This document shows positions 8,566 through 17,535 of a stretch of 64,000 nucleotides of DNA, one piece after another. Within the stretch, counting starts at the first letter, position 1. Each line of letters opens with the position of its first letter. The notes under the pieces were generated by a model that searched no databases, was not told where the DNA came from, and saw only the letters and a program-made list of their open reading frames with translations. Location of the stretch: assembly GCF_003334855.1 (NCBI RefSeq), contig NZ_QOWE01000001.1, positions 310,001-374,000 on the forward strand. The letters are read 5' to 3'. Made by a program: the position numbers and the translations under genes. Origin of the DNA: Larkinella punicea (GTDB taxonomy: Bacteria > Bacteroidota > Bacteroidia > Cytophagales > Spirosomataceae).

Positions 8566-10779
8566 ATGCAAGGCGGGTTTTTCAACCGATATTTCATTTC
8601 TCCATCCGTAGCTGACGGTTTCCGGCTTTTTCTGCTGTGGGTGGTCTTGACGGTTTGGGTCAGTGGCTGTTCGCAATACAGCCAGAAAAAGCTTCCGGTG
8701 GCCTATCACAACCTGAACGCCCGCTACAATGCGTACCTCATTGCGCGCGACCGGCTTCGGGAGGTCGAACGTTACCAACAGAAAACCTACCAGGAAAATT
8801 ACAACCAGCCGCTGCCCATTCTGTTGCCGCTCGATTCCACCAAACTGGAACCCGTGAAAGCGCAACTGGACGACGCCATCAAGAAAGCATCGCTGGTGGC
8901 CGAACGCCATCAGAACAGCAAGTGGCTGGACAATAGCTATATTTTGTTGGGAACCGCCCGCATGTATCGCCAGGATTACGGCAATGCGATGGAGGTGTTC
9001 AAATACGTGAATACAAAAGGCGAAAGCGAGGACGAAAAGCACGAAGCGTTGATTCTCCTGATGCGGACTTATGTCGAAATCGCTGACTATGCAAATGGGT
9101 TGAATGTGGCGGAATACCTTCGCGTTCAGCCGCTTAATAAGGTCAATACGCGGAATTATTATTTAACGAAAGCGTATCTGCACCAGAAAAAACAGGAATA
9201 TGCCGTGTCGGCGGCTTTGCTGGATGCCACCTTCCCCTTCCTGAAAAAGGGAGAAACCACAGCCCGCTTGCATTTGATTGCGGGTCAGCTCTATGATTTA
9301 ACCGGCAAATCGGAGAAAGCCGTTGCGCATTATCGCTCAGTGTTACGAAACCGCCCCACCTACGAGCAGTCGTTTTATGCTACGATTTATTCCATTCAGG
9401 GCGGACGAACCAGCAGCGAACGGTTTAGCAGGATGCTGAACGACCGGAAAAATATCGACCTGAAAGATAAGATTTATTATACGATGGGTTTGCTGGAAGC
9501 CCGAAACGAACGGTATCCGAAAGCCATCGAATACTGGAAAAAATCCATTAAGGAAACGACGACGAACACCCTCCAGATTCCGTATACTTACCAGGAAATG
9601 GGGAAACTGTACTTTGAAAAGTTACTGGATTTTCCCACCGCCAAGGCTTATTACGACAGTGCGCTGGCGCTGCTGCCCCAGCAATCGGCCGACTACAAAC
9701 TGCTGGCCGGTCGAAAAGTGTTTCTCGATGAGTTCGTTGCCCAGCAGCAAACGATTCTGACGGAAGACAGCCTGCAAAAATTGGCGCAGATGAACCCGGC
9801 GGCTCTGGACCGTCATCTGGACGAAGCCATCGACCGCAAACTGAAACAGCAACAGGCTTTACTCAAACAGGCGCAGGAAATTGCCGCTCAGGCGTCGAAT
9901 CGCCCTGCCACCTCGTCCGACATTCCGGCCGACCAGCGGTGGCTTCTGTACAATCCCATCATGATTACGCAGGGAAAAACCGAGTTCACGCAGAAATGGG
10001 GCAACCGGCAACTGGAAGATAACTGGCGCCGGAGCCAGAAAGAATCGACGGCGCAACTGGCCGCGGTTGACTCGGCCCCCCAAACCGGTACGGCCCTGAA
10101 TGCGACGGGGGCCGACGGCTCTGCTCCGGCTACCCTGACGGCCGAAGAGCGAAAAGCGCAAAAAGATGCGCTGTATGCGACCATACCGTTCAGCCCGGAA
10201 GCCCGGAACCAATCGAACCAGCGGCTCGAAGACGCGTATTACCGACTGGGGAAATTGTATAAATTTCAGTTCAATCAGCCGGACAAAGCCATTCCGACGT
10301 TTGAAACCCTATTGACCCGTTTTCCGAATACTTCCGTGAAACCGGAAGTGTATTACCTGCTAATGGTTTCGAACGACCAGTTGAACCGGCCTTCGACCTG
10401 GAAAGACAAACTGCTAACCGAATTCCCGACGTCGTCGTATGCCCGGCAGGTCGGAAAAACCGGCACGAATGGTGCCCCCACGGCGACCGGCGAATCCGAA
10501 GCCCAGCGCGTTTATACGGAAATCTACGGACTGTATAAAGCCAACAATCTGAGTGAAGCCCTCAGCCGGGCCGAAACCGCCCTGGGTGCATTGACCGGCA
10601 GTTTGATTGAAGACAAGATGGCCGTTTTGCGCGTCATTCTGATTGGCAAAGTGCGCGGTGTGGAGCCTTACCGTCAGGCGCTGATCGAGTTCATCCGCGA
10701 TTATCCAACCAGTTCATTGCTTCCGAAAGTGCGAGAAATGCAGGTAGCCGCCGAGCAGCAGACGGCCAAGCGAAAGTAA
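8566..10779 (+). CDS. sprE: SprE/PorW-like T9SS TPR lipoprotein
   Basis: The 737-residue protein has a signal peptide with lipobox VSGC (Cys35), then a conserved NLNARYNAYLIARDRL segment (~50-65) seen in SprE/PorW. Many tetratricopeptide-like helical repeats follow (e.g. ~125-160, 230-265, 290-350, 540-600). SprE/PorW is an outer-membrane-associated periplasmic lipoprotein needed for type IX secretion and gliding. Residues ~460-540 are a low-complexity linker rich in A/T/Q. The gldKLMN genes lie about 8 kb downstream on the opposite strand, in line with a T9SS role. The long N-terminus before the hydrophobic core is slightly atypical, so the start could be later. Confidence 0.82.
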   Translation: MQGGFFNRYFISPSVADGFRLFLLWVVLTVWVSGCSQYSQKKLPVAYHNLNARYNAYLIARDRLREVERYQQKTYQENYNQPLPILLPLDSTKLEPVKAQLDDAIKKASLVAERHQNSKWLDNSYILLGTARMYRQDYGNAMEVFKYVNTKGESEDEKHEALILLMRTYVEIADYANGLNVAEYLRVQPLNKVNTRNYYLTKAYLHQKKQEYAVSAALLDATFPFLKKGETTARLHLIAGQLYDLTGKSEKAVAHYRSVLRNRPTYEQSFYATIYSIQGGRTSSERFSRMLNDRKNIDLKDKIYYTMGLLEARNERYPKAIEYWKKSIKETTTNTLQIPYTYQEMGKLYFEKLLDFPTAKAYYDSALALLPQQSADYKLLAGRKVFLDEFVAQQQTILTEDSLQKLAQMNPAALDRHLDEAIDRKLKQQQALLKQAQEIAAQASNRPATSSDIPADQRWLLYNPIMITQGKTEFTQKWGNRQLEDNWRRSQKESTAQLAAVDSAPQTGTALNATGADGSAPATLTAEERKAQKDALYATIPFSPEARNQSNQRLEDAYYRLGKLYKFQFNQPDKAIPTFETLLTRFPNTSVKPEVYYLLMVSNDQLNRPSTWKDKLLTEFPTSSYARQVGKTGTNGAPTATGESEAQRVYTEIYGLYKANNLSEALSRAETALGALTGSLIEDKMAVLRVILIGKVRGVEPYRQALIEFIRDYPTSSLLPKVREMQVAAEQQTAKRK

Positions 10780-10798
10780 CGTTTTTGGTTAAAATGTG

Positions 10799-10806
10799 TA
10801 CATTTG
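10799..10806 (+). promoter_or_regulatory. Candidate -7 box for the PBP1A gene
   Basis: TACATTTG fits TAnnTTTG and lies 49 bp before the ATG at 10856. A TTG at 10785-10787 is too close to be a standard -33 element. Confidence 0.35.
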
Positions 10807-10855
10807 ACAAAAGCGGAAGTGTATCCCAGTATCAAGTTTAATCCCTGATTCCCCT

Positions 10856-13207
10856 ATGTTTGAGTTACAACCGGGTTTGTATCGACGCCTGATTGCAAGA
10901 CTCTGGAAATTGACCCTGGCCGGCGTTGTCCTGCTCATTCTGTATATCGTTGCGGTTAGTTTCAATTTTCTGTGGTTGTTTGGCGGAATGCCCAGTCTGA
11001 AAGCACTCGAAAACCCGCAGAGTTACCTGGCTTCGGAAATTTATACCGAAGACGGGGTTCTGCTCAGCAAATATTACCTCGAAAACCGGACGCCCATTGA
11101 GATTTCCCAGGTTTCGCCCAACGTCATTTCGGCCCTACTGGCAACGGAAGATGCGCGGTTTGTGAAGCATTCCGGAATCGACGCCCGCAGTATTTTCCGG
11201 GCGGTCAACGGCGTTCTGACGGGCCGGAGCAGTTCGGGCGGGGGCAGTACGCTCACCCAGCAGGTGGCCAAAAACCTGTTTGAAACCCGGACTGAAAAAT
11301 TCCGGGGCGTCTTCGGCAGCATTCCCTACGTGCGGGTCATCATCGACAAAACCAAGGAGTGGATTCTGGCGGTACGTCTCGAACGTAACTATACCAAACA
11401 GGAAATCCTGATGATGTACCTGAACACGGTATCGTTTGGGAACAACACGTTTGGGATCAAAACAGCCGCCAAGACGTATTTTAACAAGGAACCCTGGCAA
11501 CTGAACGTCGAGGAAGCAGCCATGCTGGTCGGGATGCTCCAGAATCCGTCGCGGTTCAACCCCCGGCTGTATGAAGACCGTTCGCTCTTACGGCGTAATG
11601 TGGTGCTGTTTCAGATGCGGAAATACGGTTTTCTGTCCGACGACCAGTTTGCGCTCTACAAACAGAAACCGATCAAGCTCGATTTTAACATCGAAAACCA
11701 GAATACCGGCCGGGCGGCTTATTTCCGTTCCGTTATCAAAAGCGATATTCAGAAGTGGCTGGATGAATACAACGAAGCCCACCCGGACGATGAACTGGAT
11801 CTGGAAACCAGCGGTCTGAAAATCCGGACGACCATCGACTCCCGCTTGCAAAAAGCCGCCGAAGAATCGGTTTACGAACACATGCGCGAACAGCAGCGGA
11901 AGTTCTACGAACACTGGCGGGGCCGGAATCCTTGGACCCAGAAAATCGGCGGTAAATACCGCGAAATACCGGGTTTCATTGAGCAGGTAGCCAAACGAAC
12001 GCCCCGGTATATTGCGCTGAAACGCGAATACGGCGACGACGAGAAGGCAATCTGGGCCGAAATGCGGAAACCGGTGAAGATGAAGGTATTCGTGTATGGC
12101 GGTCGGCGGAACGAGAAAGACACCGTGATGAGTCCGCTCGATTCGATCAAATACTACAAGCGGTTTCTGAATGTTGGTTTCATGTCGATGGACCCGCGCA
12201 ACGGCCACGTGAAAGCCTGGGTGGGCGGGATCAACTTCAAATATTTCAAATTCGACCACGTTAAACAGGCCAAACGGCAGCCGGGTTCGACCTTCAAGCC
12301 GTTTGTCTACCTGACGGCCATCGACAAAAACTTCCTGACACCCTGCGACCGCGTAACCGATCAGCCCGTTCGGTTTGAACCGCAGGAAGACAACAACGGT
12401 CCCCGCGCTTGGGTACCGCATAATTCTAACGGCAAGTGGAGCTATCAGCAACTGTCGCTCCGACAGGCGCTAGGTCGTTCGGTAAACTCGGTCAGCGCGT
12501 ACCTGATCAAGCAGGCCAAATCGGCATCAGTGGTCGAATATGCCCACAAACTCGGTATTGAAAGCAAACTGACCGAAAACCCAACCCTGTGTCTGGGAAC
12601 AAGCGACGTGTCGGTCTACGAAATGGTGGCGGCCTATTGCACCTTCGCCAATGCCGGTTACCGGGTGAAACCGTTGACGGTTCTGGAGATCCGCGACAAA
12701 AACGGTAATTTGTTGAAGAGCTTTTTTGCCGAAAATAAACTGGTCATCAACGCCAATACGGCTTACCAGATGCTGTACCTGATGCGCGGTGCGGTGGAAG
12801 ATCCCGATGGAACCTCACAACGGCTCCGAACCCAGTATAAACTGCTGGAAGGCGGTAACGAAATTGCGGCCAAAACCGGGACGACTTCCAGCTATTCCGA
12901 TGGCTGGTTTATGGGCATGACGCAGAATCTGGTGTCGGGCTTGTGGGTGGGTGGCGACGACCGCAGCATTCACTTTCGCGATATGGCACTGGGACAAGGC
13001 GCGCGGGTGGCCATGCCGGCCTGGGGCATGTACATGCAGAAGGTCTACGCAGATCCCACGTTGCGACGTTCTTATCCAAAAGTTCCGTTCCGAAAACCCG
13101 ACGGTTTCAACCTGTCGCTGGATTGTGGCGGTTATGCCATCGACTCCAGCCAGCGGTACATTGCGCCCAAAGTCGTTGAGTCGGAAGAAGAAGAAATTTT
13201 GAATTAA
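10856..13207 (+). CDS. mrcA: Class A penicillin-binding protein 1A
   Basis: The 783-residue bifunctional peptidoglycan synthase has an N-terminal membrane anchor (~19-40). A GT51 glycosyltransferase domain has the catalytic Glu in ATEDARFVKH (~98-107) and the signature GGSTLTQQVAKNL. The transpeptidase domain has the nucleophile motif SxxK in PGSTFKPF (~480), SVNS and KTGT (~680). It polymerises lipid II and crosslinks the wall from the inner membrane. The C-terminus is acidic (ESEEEEIL). It follows the sprE-like gene by 76 bp and may have its own promoter. Confidence 0.95.
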   Translation: MFELQPGLYRRLIARLWKLTLAGVVLLILYIVAVSFNFLWLFGGMPSLKALENPQSYLASEIYTEDGVLLSKYYLENRTPIEISQVSPNVISALLATEDARFVKHSGIDARSIFRAVNGVLTGRSSSGGGSTLTQQVAKNLFETRTEKFRGVFGSIPYVRVIIDKTKEWILAVRLERNYTKQEILMMYLNTVSFGNNTFGIKTAAKTYFNKEPWQLNVEEAAMLVGMLQNPSRFNPRLYEDRSLLRRNVVLFQMRKYGFLSDDQFALYKQKPIKLDFNIENQNTGRAAYFRSVIKSDIQKWLDEYNEAHPDDELDLETSGLKIRTTIDSRLQKAAEESVYEHMREQQRKFYEHWRGRNPWTQKIGGKYREIPGFIEQVAKRTPRYIALKREYGDDEKAIWAEMRKPVKMKVFVYGGRRNEKDTVMSPLDSIKYYKRFLNVGFMSMDPRNGHVKAWVGGINFKYFKFDHVKQAKRQPGSTFKPFVYLTAIDKNFLTPCDRVTDQPVRFEPQEDNNGPRAWVPHNSNGKWSYQQLSLRQALGRSVNSVSAYLIKQAKSASVVEYAHKLGIESKLTENPTLCLGTSDVSVYEMVAAYCTFANAGYRVKPLTVLEIRDKNGNLLKSFFAENKLVINANTAYQMLYLMRGAVEDPDGTSQRLRTQYKLLEGGNEIAAKTGTTSSYSDGWFMGMTQNLVSGLWVGGDDRSIHFRDMALGQGARVAMPAWGMYMQKVYADPTLRRSYPKVPFRKPDGFNLSLDCGGYAIDSSQRYIAPKVVESEEEEILN

Positions 13208-13212
13208 CGTGT

Positions 13213-13297
13213 GAGACAAAAGAGGTGAGATAAAAGACAAGAGACTACTCAATCCACTACTACTTTAGTCTCTTGTCTCACCTCTAGCCTCTTTTAT
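13213..13297. repeat. Family C inverted repeat, copy 1
   Basis: CAAAAGAGGTGAGA and ACAAGAGACT words are repeated in inverted order across the 96-bp gap between the PBP1A stop and the glycerate kinase start. The same CAAAAGAGGTGAGA word begins the element at 58981. Confidence 0.65.
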
Positions 13298-13303
13298 CTA
13301 TTC

Positions 13304-14431
13304 ATGAAAATCCTGCTGGCTCCTGATAAATTCAAAGGCTCACTGACTGCCCGGCAGGTTTGTGACGCCATGACGGAAGGCATTCGGCTCGCTCATCCCG
13401 ACGCCGAAATCGTGGCCTTGCCGATGGCCGACGGCGGAGAAGGAACCGCCGAAGTGCTGACACAGGCCACCGGCGGGCAATGGATTACGGTTTCGGCTCT
13501 CGATCCGTTCGACCGACCCATTCAGGCTTCCTACGGTATTTCCTCCGACCAGCAGACGGCTTTTATTGAAATGTCCCAGGCTTCGGGCCTGCGGCTGCTC
13601 CACCGAAATGAGCTGAATCCGCTGAAAGCAAGCACATTCGGCACCGGTCAACTCATTCTGGATGCCATTAGCCGGGGTGTTACGCACCTGGTGCTGGGCA
13701 TCGGCGGCAGTGCTACCAACGATGCCGGTATCGGTATGGCAGCGGCTTTGGGGTGGCAGTTCCTGGATGATCAGGGTGAACCCGTTACTCCCTACGGTAG
13801 GAATCTGGAGCAGATTGCCCAGCTCGTTCCACCGGTTTTGCCCCTGAATCTTTCCGTAGAAGTTGCCTGTGATGTGACCAATCCGCTTTTTGGCCCTACC
13901 GGGGCGGCTTATGTGTATGGCCCCCAAAAAGGCGCTTCGGCTGACGATGTTGCGAAACTGGATCAGGGCTTACGGCATCTGGCGCATCGGATTCAGGACC
14001 AGTTTGGCGTCGATTTAGCCGATATACCGGGAGCCGGGGCGGCTGGTGGACTGGGTGCCGGTGCGCTGTTTTTTCTGAAGGCTACGCTGAAAGAGGGGGT
14101 AAAAGTGGTCATGGAGCAAACCCGCTTCGCGGAAAATCTGCCGGGTACGGATCTGGTGCTGACCGGCGAAGGCAAGATCGACAACCAGACTTTGCAGGGT
14201 AAACTCATCAACGGCATTGCGCAGGAAGCCAAAAAGTTTGCCGTGCCGACCGTTGCCCTCTGCGGAACGCTGGAAGCCAAACCGCAGGAGTTGAAGGCCT
14301 TAGGACTAACAGCCGCCTTCTCAGTTTTGACCCATCCCCAATCGCTCGACGAAGCGTTATCCGGTGCCTACGACGCCGTCAGGCAGACAACTTTTAATGT
14401 TCTTCGTTTGTTAAATAGGAACACGGATTAA
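13304..14431 (+). CDS. glxK: Glycerate kinase
   Basis: The 375-residue protein starts with MKILLAPDKFKGSLTA and has DGGEGTAEVL (~46-55), a glycine-rich SATNDAGIG segment (~142-150) and GAGAAGGLGAGALFF (~243-257). All are hallmarks of the GlxK/GarK glycerate kinase family (GK type 2-like fold family PF02595). It phosphorylates D-glycerate, giving 2- or 3-phosphoglycerate depending on subfamily, which sequence alone does not settle. Length fits the family. It is flanked on both sides by inverted-repeat spacers and appears to be monocistronic. Confidence 0.92.
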   Translation: MKILLAPDKFKGSLTARQVCDAMTEGIRLAHPDAEIVALPMADGGEGTAEVLTQATGGQWITVSALDPFDRPIQASYGISSDQQTAFIEMSQASGLRLLHRNELNPLKASTFGTGQLILDAISRGVTHLVLGIGGSATNDAGIGMAAALGWQFLDDQGEPVTPYGRNLEQIAQLVPPVLPLNLSVEVACDVTNPLFGPTGAAYVYGPQKGASADDVAKLDQGLRHLAHRIQDQFGVDLADIPGAGAAGGLGAGALFFLKATLKEGVKVVMEQTRFAENLPGTDLVLTGEGKIDNQTLQGKLINGIAQEAKKFAVPTVALCGTLEAKPQELKALGLTAAFSVLTHPQSLDEALSGAYDAVRQTTFNVLRLLNRNTD

Positions 14432-14498
14432 ACGGATCAGACAGATTAAAACTGATTCTATCCGTGAAAATCCGTTTAATCCGTTACATCCGCGTTCC
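14418..14498. repeat. Family D inverted repeat (CGGATTAAACGGAT)
   Basis: The words CGGATTAAACGGAT and ATCCGTTTAATCCG face each other between the glycerate kinase and uvrC genes. The outer bases GGAAC…GTTCC also pair. The left arm begins within the last codons of the glycerate kinase gene. Confidence 0.7.
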
Positions 14499-14509
14499 CA
14501 TCCCAAAAA

Positions 14510-16321
14510 ATGGCCGAATTCGATTATAAACCAGAACTGGCGAAGGTTCCGCACGAACCGGGCGTATACCGGTATTTTGATGCGTCAGGAGAAGTCATTT
14601 ATGTCGGCAAAGCCAAGGATCTGAAAAACCGGGTCAGTAGCTATTTTGCCAAATCCAACCAACACGACCGCAAGACCCTCAGACTGGTTAGCCAGATTCG
14701 CAAGATCGAATTCACCATTGTCCATACGGAATTTGACGCGCTGTTGCTGGAAAACCAGTTGATCAAGCGGTTTCAGCCCCGGTATAACATTCTACTGCGC
14801 GATGATAAAACCTATCCGTTCATCTGCGTCACCAACGAGCGGTTTCCGCGTGTGATCACCACTCGTCGCATCGACCGTAAGATGGGCACGTTTTATGGCC
14901 CTTACGCCCAACTCCGACCCATGTATACCCTGCTGGAGATGTTCAGCCAGTTGTTTACGCTCCGGACCTGTAACCTTAATCTGACACCGGAAAACATCGA
15001 AGCCAAAAAATTCAAGGTGTGTCTGGAATACCACATCGGGAATTGCAAAGGCCCCTGCGAAGGGCTGGTTAGCGAGGCCGACTACCTGAAAGACATCGAT
15101 CAAATCCATTCCATTTTGAAGGGGAATGTGGCACCGGCCCAGCAGTATTTCAAAGAACGCATGTTGGAATCGGCCAATCAACTGGCATTTGAGCAGGCCC
15201 AGCAATTCAAGGAAAAGCTGAATGTCCTGCAAAATTTCCAAAGCAAATCGACGGTTGTCAACCCCAAGATTTCGGATGCGGATGTGTATACGATTGCCTC
15301 GGATGAGTCGGCGGCTTACATCAATTTCATGAAGGTGGTGAACGGGACCATCACCCAGACGAATACGGTGGAGGTCAAAAAGAAACTGGACGAATCCGAT
15401 ATGGATCTGCTGACCATGCTGATTGTCGAATTTCGGACGCAATACGGCAGCGAGGCTAAGGAGATTATCACCAACATTCCGCTGGAGGCCGATCTGAAAG
15501 CCGAAATTACCGTACCGCAGATTGGGGATAAGAAGAAGCTGCTCGACATGTCGATGAAGAACGTGTTGTATTTCCGACGTGAACGGGCCGAGCGTGCAGC
15601 CGCCGAAGCCACCGGAAATGCCAGCAAAAAAGACCGGGTGCTGATTCGGCTAAAGCAGGATTTGCAGCTCAAGACCTTACCCAACCGCATCGAATGTTTC
15701 GATAACTCCAACATTCAGGGAACCAACCCGGTTTCGGCGATGGTTTGTTTCATCGATGGAAAACCGTCACCCAAGAATTACCGTCATTTTTCGATCAAAA
15801 CCGTTGTCGGCCCCAACGACTTTGCGTCGATGCACGAGGTGGTTTCCCGGCGGTATATCCGCGTGCTGGACGAGCAAAGCGGTCTGCCTGATCTGATTGT
15901 GATTGACGGTGGTAAAGGCCAGTTAAGTGCCGCCTGTGAAGCACTGAAGGAGTTGAATCTGTATGGTCAGGTACCGATTATCGGCATTGCCAAACGATTG
16001 GAAGAGATTTACTTCCCGGAAGATAGCCTTCCGCTGTATATCGATAAAAAGTCCGAGTCGTTGAAGCTGATTCAGCGCATTCGCGACGAAGCGCACCGGT
16101 TTGCCATCACCTACCACCGCGACAAACGCAGCCGAAACAGTTTGATCAGTGAACTGGAAAACATCGAAGGCATTGGCAAAAAAACGGCAGCTAAACTCCT
16201 GAAATATTTCAAAGGCGTGAAAAAGATCCGGGAAGCACCGATCGATGACATTGTAACCGTCGTGGGAGCCGACAAAGCGCAGAAAGTCAAGCAATACTTC
16301 GAAACGATCGATCAGGTGTGA
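14510..16321 (+). CDS. uvrC: UvrABC excinuclease subunit C
   Basis: The 603-residue dual-incision endonuclease of nucleotide excision repair has an N-terminal GIY-YIG domain (GVYRYFD…VIYVGKAKDLKNRV, ~18-45). A central UvrB-binding region with cysteines (KVCLEYHIGNCKGPCEG, ~166-182) follows. The RNase H-like C-terminal nuclease has ECFDNSNIQG and DLIVIDGGKGQL, and tandem helix-hairpin-helix motifs end the protein (IEGIGKKTAAKLLKYF). It cuts on both sides of a UvrB-marked lesion. Length is standard. A bidirectional terminator separates it from the convergent gldN. Confidence 0.96.
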   Translation: MAEFDYKPELAKVPHEPGVYRYFDASGEVIYVGKAKDLKNRVSSYFAKSNQHDRKTLRLVSQIRKIEFTIVHTEFDALLLENQLIKRFQPRYNILLRDDKTYPFICVTNERFPRVITTRRIDRKMGTFYGPYAQLRPMYTLLEMFSQLFTLRTCNLNLTPENIEAKKFKVCLEYHIGNCKGPCEGLVSEADYLKDIDQIHSILKGNVAPAQQYFKERMLESANQLAFEQAQQFKEKLNVLQNFQSKSTVVNPKISDADVYTIASDESAAYINFMKVVNGTITQTNTVEVKKKLDESDMDLLTMLIVEFRTQYGSEAKEIITNIPLEADLKAEITVPQIGDKKKLLDMSMKNVLYFRRERAERAAAEATGNASKKDRVLIRLKQDLQLKTLPNRIECFDNSNIQGTNPVSAMVCFIDGKPSPKNYRHFSIKTVVGPNDFASMHEVVSRRYIRVLDEQSGLPDLIVIDGGKGQLSAACEALKELNLYGQVPIIGIAKRLEEIYFPEDSLPLYIDKKSESLKLIQRIRDEAHRFAITYHRDKRSRNSLISELENIEGIGKKTAAKLLKYFKGVKKIREAPIDDIVTVVGADKAQKVKQYFETIDQV

Positions 16322-16359
16322 TCAGTAGACAAGAGAATAAAGACGGAACGCTGACTTTT

Positions 16360-16405
16360 AGTCATAACAAAAAAGGGAGCTTAGGCTCCCTTTTTTGTTA
16401 TGACT
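16360..16405. terminator. Bidirectional terminator between uvrC and gldN
   Basis: Perfect 21-base arms (16360-16380 and 16385-16405) with a TTAG loop have a GGGAGC/GCTCCC core flanked by A and T runs. It can serve uvrC on the plus strand and the gld operon on the minus strand. Confidence 0.95.
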
Positions 16406-16414
16406 GGATTGGGA

Positions 16415-17503
16415 TTAATATTCCCACAAACCGTGTTCCTGTTCCATCAACTGCTGTTCGAGTTGATATGATTTCAGCAAGCCTTCCCGTTCGCTACCGT
16501 ACTGACCGATCAGGTCACGGTCTTTTGGGTTCGACACTTTATAAATCCGTCCGTAGAACAACCGCAGATCGAAGGCATCAGCCAGGTTCTTGTGCTGGGC
16601 CTGATTCTGTGAGTTATACCAGATGAACTTCTTCGGATCACTGCGGAACAGTTTGTCCAAATCTTTGTATTTAAAATAGGCCACCTGCGTTTCCAGACCC
16701 GATGGACTTTTATCGGCCGGAATCACAATGCCGACGGTTTGAATGTCGTAATACAAGCGGGAGCGTTTGCGATCGAAAACCCAATCTTCCTTGATATCCA
16801 GAACACTATATTCGTCACTCAGCCGTTCGATACCTGTAAACGGATTCGCCTTTGCCATCGCGCTTGAATCCACTTTTGGCACTTCCGGAACTACCGGAGC
16901 GGGTTTTACAGGCTTTTTACCTTTGGTATTTTTAGCCGTTGTCTTTTTCTTGGGAGCGGGGGTTCCCCAGCCATCGTCTACCGGTTTAGCCTTGGCGGTT
17001 TGCGGGGCAGGTGTTCCCCAGCCATCATCCGCCGGCTTTTTAGCTGCCGTATTTTTATCCTTAGCAGCATCGCCCCAGCCATCGGTTGCCTTGTCTTCAT
17101 TGCCAAAACCGGCGGCTCTTTCTTCAGCCGTCAGGGTAGCGCCCTGTTCGGGTGCGGCCAGTTTTTCGGCGAATTTTTCTACCGGCATCGGCGTATTGAC
17201 AGAATCATTGGGATAAGCAACCAGAACCCCGGCTTTCACGGCATCAATCAGATATTTGGTAATCTGATTGTTCTTGGAAAACATGGCCTGATTCTGCTTT
17301 TCGTTCAGATCGACGCGACGCCATAATGTTTTCTTCATCATGACATCATTTTCGTTGATCTCCCGAACCGACAATGGATTGGTTTTCGTATTGTCTCTTT
17401 CCTGCGCCTGTGCCACCCCTCCTGCCATTACTGCCAATACAGCAGCTACTGCTACGCTTCCCGCCTGTTTCATGACCTTGTGCTTTTTGCGTTTATTCTT
17501 CAC
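16415..17503 (-). CDS. gldN: Gliding motility/T9SS protein GldN
   Basis: The 362-residue exported protein has a signal peptide ending AQAQ (~31-34). The N-terminal GldN region runs ~40-115 and the conserved C-terminal region ~225-362 (IKEDWVFDRKRSRLYYDIQTVGI split over 235-258). GldN/PorN forms the periplasmic ring with GldK. Residues ~118-220 are an unusual low-complexity K/A/P/T-rich insert holding three DGWG motifs (141-144, 160-163, 177-180). Some family members are shorter (about 320 residues from memory). It is the last gene of gldKLMN and ends at a strong terminator. Confidence 0.9.
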   Translation of the reverse strand: MKNKRKKHKVMKQAGSVAVAAVLAVMAGGVAQAQERDNTKTNPLSVREINENDVMMKKTLWRRVDLNEKQNQAMFSKNNQITKYLIDAVKAGVLVAYPNDSVNTPMPVEKFAEKLAAPEQGATLTAEERAAGFGNEDKATDGWGDAAKDKNTAAKKPADDGWGTPAPQTAKAKPVDDGWGTPAPKKKTTAKNTKGKKPVKPAPVVPEVPKVDSSAMAKANPFTGIERLSDEYSVLDIKEDWVFDRKRSRLYYDIQTVGIVIPADKSPSGLETQVAYFKYKDLDKLFRSDPKKFIWYNSQNQAQHKNLADAFDLRLFYGRIYKVSNPKDRDLIGQYGSEREGLLKSYQLEQQLMEQEHGLWEY

Positions 17504-17535
17504 AATAACGAACTGATTGTCAGCTATCGTACTGA

